From: an uncultured bacterium
GTDB taxonomy: Bacteria > Bacillota > Clostridia > Peptostreptococcales > Anaerovoracaceae
Length of the DNA stretch: 27,241 nucleotides
Reading direction: 5' to 3'
Assembly (NCBI GenBank): GCA_905214195.1
Contig: CAJMLH010000030.1
Span: 1 to 27,241 of the forward strand
This document shows, one piece after another, positions 22,553 to 27,241 of this stretch (the stretch's first letter is position 1; the number at the start of each line of letters is the position of its first letter). Below the pieces are notes generated by a model. It ran no database searches. It saw only the letters and a list, made by a program, of their open reading frames with translations, and was not told the origin of the DNA. The translations under genes were made by a program, and so were the position numbers.

Positions 22553-25042
22553 CTATTTTAATTCAAGCTGCTCTTCACCGTCGGAAGCCTCTGCGATTTC
22601 CTTTTGCAGCTCGTCCTCACGGGCAACCTTTGCAAGGGCTATAATGTTTACATCCTCTGCAACATTCATTATCTTTACGCCCTGAGTTGCTCGTCCGAGT
22701 CTTGAAATTTCTTTTGCCTGCATTCTTATTATTATTCCGTTGGAATTGATAAGCATAACATCGTCGTCATCATCTACAACCATAGCTCCTATCAATTCTC
22801 CGGTCTTTTTAAATTTAGCTTTGTCGTAGGTCAAAAGTCCTTTGCCGCCTCTTACCTGTATCTTATATTCTTCAACCTTTGTTCTCTTGCCGTATCCTTT
22901 TTCTGTTACAACAAGAAGTTCTTGACCCGGCTCTACAAGTTCCATTGAAACAACTTCGTCATCTTTTTCAAGCTTTATTGCTCTTACACCGCCGGCAATT
23001 CTTCCCATAGGTCTTACATCTTCTTCTGAGAAGCATATGCATTTTCCGTGCTTTGTTACAATGATTACATTATTGCTTCCGCTGGTCTGTTTTATATCTA
23101 TGAGCTGATCTCCCTCTTTGAGGTTCATCGCTATAAGACCGGCTTTTCTGTTGGTATCGAAGTTTGAAAGAGCGGTTTTCTTGATGATTCCGTCTTTTGT
23201 AACTGCCATCAAATATTTATCCTCTGCAAATTCACTTATAGGAATTACTGCCGTAACTCTTTCTCTTTGCATCAGATTGAGGAAGTTTACCACAGGAGTT
23301 CCTTTGGCAGTTCTGGTTGCTTCAGGTATTTCATATGCCTTTATTCTATGAGCTTTTCCTGTGTTTGTAAAGAACATCAGATAATCGTGGGTAGATGTCA
23401 TTATCATATTCTTTACAAAATCGTTTTCACGAGTTGTAAGCCCTGTTATTCCTTTGCCGCCTCGTTTCTGCGCTTTGTAGGTATCTACAGGAACTCTCTT
23501 AACATATCCCAAATGGGTGAGGGTAACGCATACCTTTTCTTCCTCTATCAAATCTTCTTCATCAATTTCCTGAGCGTCAGCTTTGATTTTGGTTTTTCTT
23601 TTATCTCCCCATTTTTCTTTTATCTCGATAAGTTCTTCCTTTATTACGCCCATAAGTTTATGTTCATCTGCAAGAAGTTCTGCATAATATGCGATTTTTT
23701 TAAGAAGCTCCTGATACTCGTTTTCGATTTTTTCTTTTTCCAGTCCTTGAAGCCTGCGCAGCTGCATGTCAAGTATAGCTTGAGCCTGAATATCTGAAAG
23801 CTCAAACCTTTTCATCAGTTTTTCTTTAGCATCATTATAACTGCTTCTGATAATCTTTATTATTTCATCTATATTGTCAAGAGCAATCAAATAACCTTCC
23901 AATATGTGAGCTCTTGCTTCTGCCTTTTTCTTATCGAAGATTGTTCTTCTTGTTACAACCTCTTTTTGATGTTTAAGATACTCACTTATTATTTCTTTAA
24001 GGTTTAATATCTTAGGTCTGCCGTCAACTAATGCCAGCATTATCATTGAAATTGTATCTTGAAGCTGAGTATGCTTATAAAGTCTGTTGAGAACTATATT
24101 TGCATTTGTATCTCTTTTCAGTTCTATTACTATACGCATACCCTTACGGTTTGACTCATCACGAATAGCTGTTATTCCCTCAACTCTTTTATCTCTTACA
24201 AGATCAGCTATTTTTTCTATAAGACGAGCCTTGTTTACCTGATAAGGTATTTCTGTTACTATAATCTGCTGTTTTCCGTGGGATGTTTCTTCGATTTCAG
24301 TTACGGCTCTTACTATGGCTTTTCCTTGACCTGTACGATAAGCTTCTCTTACAGAGGATTTGCCCATTATTATTGCTCCCGTAGGAAAATCAGGTCCTTT
24401 TACTATCTTAATTAAATCATCTACAGTTGCTTCAGGCTCATCTATAAGCTTAACTGATGCGTCAATTACTTCACATAAATTGTGAGGAGGTATAGAAGTC
24501 GCCATACCTACGGCTATACCATTAGATCCGTTTACCAAAAGGTTTGGAAATCTCGCAGGAAGAACCACAGGTTCTTCTTCCTCGCCGTCAAAGTTAGGTG
24601 TAAAATCTACAGTTTCTTTTTCTATATCTCTAAGCATCTGGAGAGCAAGAGGTGTCATTCTTGCTTCCGTATAACGCATGGCGGCAGCTCCGTCTCCGTC
24701 AACAGAACCAAAGTTTCCGTGTCCGTCTACAAGCGTATATCTTATATTAAACGGCTGAGCAAGCCTTACCATTGCATCATAAATTGAAGAGTCTCCGTGA
24801 GGATGATATTTACCCATTACTTCACCGACTATACGAGCCGATTTTTTATGAGGCTTATCCGGTGTTACACCAAGTCCGCTCATACCGTAAAGTATTCTTC
24901 TATGTACAGGTTTAAGTCCGTCTCTCACATCGGGAAGGGCACGGCCTACTATTACGCTCATGGCATAATCGATATAAGAGTCTTTCATTTCTTTATTTAT
25001 TTCATGCTGTATAAGCTTTTGATCTTCTAAAAATGTTGCCAT
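22553..25042 (-). CDS. gyrA: DNA gyrase subunit A
   Basis: GyrA cuts and rejoins DNA in the A2B2 gyrase that introduces negative supercoils. The 829 residues contain the N-terminal cleavage domain (active Tyr124 in MRYTEARM), the long coiled-coil gate (about 360-490), and the C-terminal beta-pinwheel with the GyrA box QKRGGKG and an acidic tail ending EEQLELK. In the quinolone-resistance region (HPHGDSSIYDAM) Ser86 or Ser85 and Asp89 are retained, the usual sensitive form. The ribosome site AGGAGGGC precedes the ATG at 25042. gyrB ends 15 bases upstream, so they share one transcript. Confidence 0.98.
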   Translation of the reverse strand: MATFLEDQKLIQHEINKEMKDSYIDYAMSVIVGRALPDVRDGLKPVHRRILYGMSGLGVTPDKPHKKSARIVGEVMGKYHPHGDSSIYDAMVRLAQPFNIRYTLVDGHGNFGSVDGDGAAAMRYTEARMTPLALQMLRDIEKETVDFTPNFDGEEEEPVVLPARFPNLLVNGSNGIAVGMATSIPPHNLCEVIDASVKLIDEPEATVDDLIKIVKGPDFPTGAIIMGKSSVREAYRTGQGKAIVRAVTEIEETSHGKQQIIVTEIPYQVNKARLIEKIADLVRDKRVEGITAIRDESNRKGMRIVIELKRDTNANIVLNRLYKHTQLQDTISMIMLALVDGRPKILNLKEIISEYLKHQKEVVTRRTIFDKKKAEARAHILEGYLIALDNIDEIIKIIRSSYNDAKEKLMKRFELSDIQAQAILDMQLRRLQGLEKEKIENEYQELLKKIAYYAELLADEHKLMGVIKEELIEIKEKWGDKRKTKIKADAQEIDEEDLIEEEKVCVTLTHLGYVKRVPVDTYKAQKRGGKGITGLTTRENDFVKNMIMTSTHDYLMFFTNTGKAHRIKAYEIPEATRTAKGTPVVNFLNLMQRERVTAVIPISEFAEDKYLMAVTKDGIIKKTALSNFDTNRKAGLIAMNLKEGDQLIDIKQTSGSNNVIIVTKHGKCICFSEEDVRPMGRIAGGVRAIKLEKDDEVVSMELVEPGQELLVVTEKGYGKRTKVEEYKIQVRGGKGLLTYDKAKFKKTGELIGAMVVDDDDDVMLINSNGIIIRMQAKEISRLGRATQGVKIMNVAEDVNIIALAKVAREDELQKEIAEASDGEEQLELK

Positions 25043-25057
25043 TTATTGCCCTCCTTC

Positions 25058-26980
25058 CTAAATATCAAGTTTTGCATAATGTGCATTATCTTCAATAAAC
25101 TTCTTACGAGGCGGAACTTTATCTCCCATAAGAGTTGAAAAAGTCTGATCTGCCGCAGCACTGTCCTCAATGGTTATCTGAATAAGAGTTCTGTGTTCAT
25201 AATCCATTGTAGTATCCCAAAGTTGCTCGGCATCCATTTCACCAAGACCCTTGTAACGCTGGATAATAGGTTTGCCCTGCTTATTTTCAAGACTTTTCAT
25301 AAGTTCTTCCTGCTCTTTTTCACTGTAAGTATAGTAAACATCTTTACCTTTTTTAACCTGATAAAGAGGTGGCTGAGCAGCATAAACATAACCGCCCTCG
25401 ATGAGAGGCGTCATATATCTATAGAAGAATGTAAGAAGCAGTGTTCTTATATGAGCTCCGTCAACATCGGCATCGGTCATTATTATTATCTTATGATATC
25501 TTAATTTTTCCACATTAAAATCATCTCCGATACCACAACCGAATGCAGTTATCATGTTCTTGATTTCATCGGAGTTTAATATTTTATCTAATCTTGCTTT
25601 TTCAACATTGAGAATTTTACCTCTAAGTGGAAGTATCGCTTGTCTCTTTCTGTCTCTTCCGTCTTTTGCACTTCCGCCGGCGGAATCTCCCTCGACTAAA
25701 AAGATTTCGCACTGTGACGGATCTTTATCGGAACAGTCGGCAAGCTTTCCCGGTAATGAAAAACTGTCAAGAGCGCCTTTTCTTCTTGTTAAATCTCTTG
25801 CTTTTCTTGCGGCTTCTCTTGCACGAGCTGCTTTTATACATTTTTCAAGTATAATCTTGGCTTGAGCAGGATTTTCTTCAAGAAATGCAGTAAGATTTTC
25901 ATTGGTTGTAGTTTCTACAAAACCTCTCATATCAGGGTTTCCAAGTTTTGCTTTTGTCTGTCCCTCAAATTGAGGTTCTTCAAGCTTTACAGAAACTATG
26001 GCGGTAAGACCTTCTCTGACATCCTCGCCGCTCAATGTATCATTTTCTTTTAAAATCTTAGCCTTTTTTCCATAATCATTAAAAGTCCTGGTTAAAGCAC
26101 TTTTAAAACCTATAATATGGGTTCCGCCATCTGTTGTATTTATATTATTTGCATATCCTAAAACGAGTTCATTGTAATTTTGTGTATACTGCATTGCTAC
26201 TTCAACTTCGCAATTTTCTTTTACCATTTCAAAATATATTACATCGGGATGTATTGCGTCTTTGTTCTGATTCTGGAATTTTACAAATTCTTTAATTCCT
26301 CCCTCATAATGGAAAGTTTCATTTTTCTTTTTTCCGTCTCTTTCATCCTTGAATATGATTTTTATTCCTTTGTTAAGGAATGCCATTTCACGAAGTCTGT
26401 GTTCTAAAATATCATAGTCAAACACGGTAGTTTCAAATATTTCGGGATCAGGCCAAAAACTTGTCTTTGAACCGGTCTTTTTTGATTCTCCTATTACTTC
26501 AAGAGGAGTAACTGTTTTGCCTCTTTCATAGCACTGTTTATATATTTTGCCGTTTCTCTTTATTTCAACTTCCATATGGGTTGAAAGGGCATTTACTACA
26601 GAAGCTCCGACTCCGTGAAGACCTCCGGAAACCTTATATCCTCCGCCTCCGAATTTACCTCCGGCATGAAGAACTGTATGAATTACTTCAACTGCCGGAA
26701 TTTTAAGCTTTGGATGCTTGTCTACAGGCATACCTCTGCCATCGTCTTCAACAGTTATAGAATTATCTTTACAAATAGTTACCTTAATCGTAGTACAGTA
26801 ACCGGCCAAAGCCTCATCCACACTGTTATCTACAATTTCATATACAAGATGATGAAGACCCTTTGATCCGGTACTTCCTATATACATTCCCGGTCTTTTT
26901 CTTACAGCTTCAAGACCCTCAAGCACCTGTATCTGAGCCGCATCATACTGCCCATTTGTTTTTTCTTCCAATAAACTCAT
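25058..26980 (-). CDS. gyrB: DNA gyrase subunit B
   Basis: GyrB is the ATPase subunit of gyrase. The 640 residues show the GHKL ATP site (EIVDNSVDEALAG with Glu48 and Asn52, DDGRGMPVD, GGLHGVGASVVNALS), the QTKAKLGN transducer lysine, the TOPRIM motifs EGDSAGGSA and DADVDGAHI, and the C-terminal QRYKGLGEM. I start it at ATG 26980 (MSLLEEK) because AAAAGGTG is 6 bases upstream; the in-frame TTG at 27007 would add nine unlikely residues and lies close to the transcription start. It heads the cluster; recF is not next to it within the window. Confidence 0.98.
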   Translation of the reverse strand: MSLLEEKTNGQYDAAQIQVLEGLEAVRKRPGMYIGSTGSKGLHHLVYEIVDNSVDEALAGYCTTIKVTICKDNSITVEDDGRGMPVDKHPKLKIPAVEVIHTVLHAGGKFGGGGYKVSGGLHGVGASVVNALSTHMEVEIKRNGKIYKQCYERGKTVTPLEVIGESKKTGSKTSFWPDPEIFETTVFDYDILEHRLREMAFLNKGIKIIFKDERDGKKKNETFHYEGGIKEFVKFQNQNKDAIHPDVIYFEMVKENCEVEVAMQYTQNYNELVLGYANNINTTDGGTHIIGFKSALTRTFNDYGKKAKILKENDTLSGEDVREGLTAIVSVKLEEPQFEGQTKAKLGNPDMRGFVETTTNENLTAFLEENPAQAKIILEKCIKAARAREAARKARDLTRRKGALDSFSLPGKLADCSDKDPSQCEIFLVEGDSAGGSAKDGRDRKRQAILPLRGKILNVEKARLDKILNSDEIKNMITAFGCGIGDDFNVEKLRYHKIIIMTDADVDGAHIRTLLLTFFYRYMTPLIEGGYVYAAQPPLYQVKKGKDVYYTYSEKEQEELMKSLENKQGKPIIQRYKGLGEMDAEQLWDTTMDYEHRTLIQITIEDSAAADQTFSTLMGDKVPPRKKFIEDNAHYAKLDI

Positions 26981-27015
26981 ATTTTCACCTTTTCTTATAT
27001 ATTTCAACGCATAAC

Positions 27016-27044
27016 ATTATAGCATTATTTAGAGTTTTTTTCAA
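27016..27044 (-). promoter_or_regulatory. sigma-A promoter of the gyrB cluster
   Basis: On the minus strand TTGAAA (27044-27039), 17 bases, then TGC-TATAAT (-10 at 27021-27016, extended -10 TGn present). The start falls at about 27009, leaving a leader of some 30 bases before ATG 26980. Confidence 0.85.
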
Positions 27045-27092
27045 TTGAATTGTATATTTTGGAGTGATTTTATTTATTTTTTATTTTATAAG

Positions 27093-27113
27093 GCTTAAAA
27101 CCGCTTTTTAAGC
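27093..27113 (-). repeat. 8-bp hairpin upstream of the gyrB promoter
   Basis: GCTTAAAA (27093-27100) and TTTTAAGC (27106-27113) form a perfect inverted repeat with a 5-base loop, about 50 bases upstream of the -35 box. It may be a regulatory dyad or a weak terminator; no coding sequence is seen in the spacer 26981-27241. Confidence 0.5.
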
Positions 27114-27202
27114 ATAATAAGGGTTAAATAATTGTATATATATCTCTTTTATTCTTTATAAACAGTCATTTTTTCAATTTATCTTTTGAAAATTTCACAT
27201 AT

Positions 27203-27241
27203 AAAAAAATAAAACCCGAAAAAATTTCATTATTTCGGGTT
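27203..27241 (-). terminator. minus-strand terminator of a gene beyond the window
   Basis: AACCCGAAA (27213-27221) pairs with TTTCGGGTT (27233-27241). Read on the minus strand the stem runs into TTTATTTTTTT (27212-27203 and beyond), so it ends a minus-strand gene upstream of gyrB and isolates gyrB as the start of a new transcript. Confidence 0.8.

Noticed and set aside
23267..23797. Plus-strand frame of 176 codons inside gyrA
   Set aside because: Composition (rich in Phe, Tyr, Cys) is typical of antisense reading of a lysine/glutamate-rich gene; gyrA is unambiguous.
22553..27007. Quinolone-resistance changes in gyrA or gyrB
   Set aside because: The GyrA serine and aspartate positions are the usual sensitive residues and nothing unusual was seen in the GyrB TOPRIM motifs.

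Overview
The window looks like chromosome of a low-GC, spore-forming, strictly anaerobic Firmicute (class Clostridia). The evidence is AT-rich spacers, strong AGGAGG-type ribosome binding sites, sigma-A style promoters, the sporulation genes spoIIR and a SPOCS/LysM coat-type gene, and a Re-type citrate synthase, an enzyme known from strict anaerobes. I cannot assign a genus. No tRNA, rRNA, CRISPR array, insertion sequence or phage gene is visible.

Layout. 1-92: two hairpins, the second a rho-independent terminator for a gene to the left. 96-644 (minus): a small DUF2148 ferredoxin-domain protein, divergent from a sugar-nucleotidyltransferase and an unrecognised 145-residue protein (751-2133). 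2143-3294: rpsF-ssb-rpsR with a clear promoter, a structured leader and a terminator shared with the convergent coaX (3298-4065, minus). Upstream of coaX is a small gene that appears broken by a one-base frameshift. 4573-5760: coaBC, which with coaX covers the first and middle steps of coenzyme A synthesis. 5909-7579 and 7733-8506: a SPOCS-LysM spore-coat type protein and spoIIR, each with a plausible sporulation-sigma promoter. A convergent alpha/beta hydrolase overlaps the end of spoIIR.

9370-14471 is a compact operon: Re-citrate synthase, GntR/FCD regulator, aconitase and isocitrate dehydrogenase. It runs acetyl-CoA and oxaloacetate to 2-oxoglutarate, presumably for glutamate synthesis. 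The first three genes overlap by 1-4 bases and the fourth begins at a TTG whose ribosome site overlaps the aconitase stop. The promoter carries an inverted repeat (GTATAC-TT-GTATAC) over its -10 box, a good candidate operator for the embedded regulator. A related sequence sits in front of the glycerol dehydrogenase gene near 19132.

14472-15089 is a 618-base spacer full of potential RNA structure, including a competing three-segment hairpin and a GC-rich branched fold with its own possible promoter. 15090-19096 is a methionine operon (metF, a stand-alone methionine synthase activation domain, metH lacking that domain). 19181-20278 is gldA. Between gldA and the convergent trpS lies an unusual 76-base GC-rich paired element.

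20390-26980 is a minus-strand cluster transcribed gyrB-gyrA-RsbW-like anti-sigma-SigB/F-like sigma-trpS, starting from a strong promoter just upstream of gyrB. The right edge carries a minus-strand terminator for a gene beyond the window.

The most interesting items are the structured RNA candidate at 14848-14987, the paired element at 20309-20384, the candidate citrate-operon operator and its gldA relative, the sigma/anti-sigma pair without an anti-anti-sigma gene inside the gyrase cluster, and an apparent loss of the CoaC catalytic cysteine in CoaBC. All were read by eye, with no database search or folding run.
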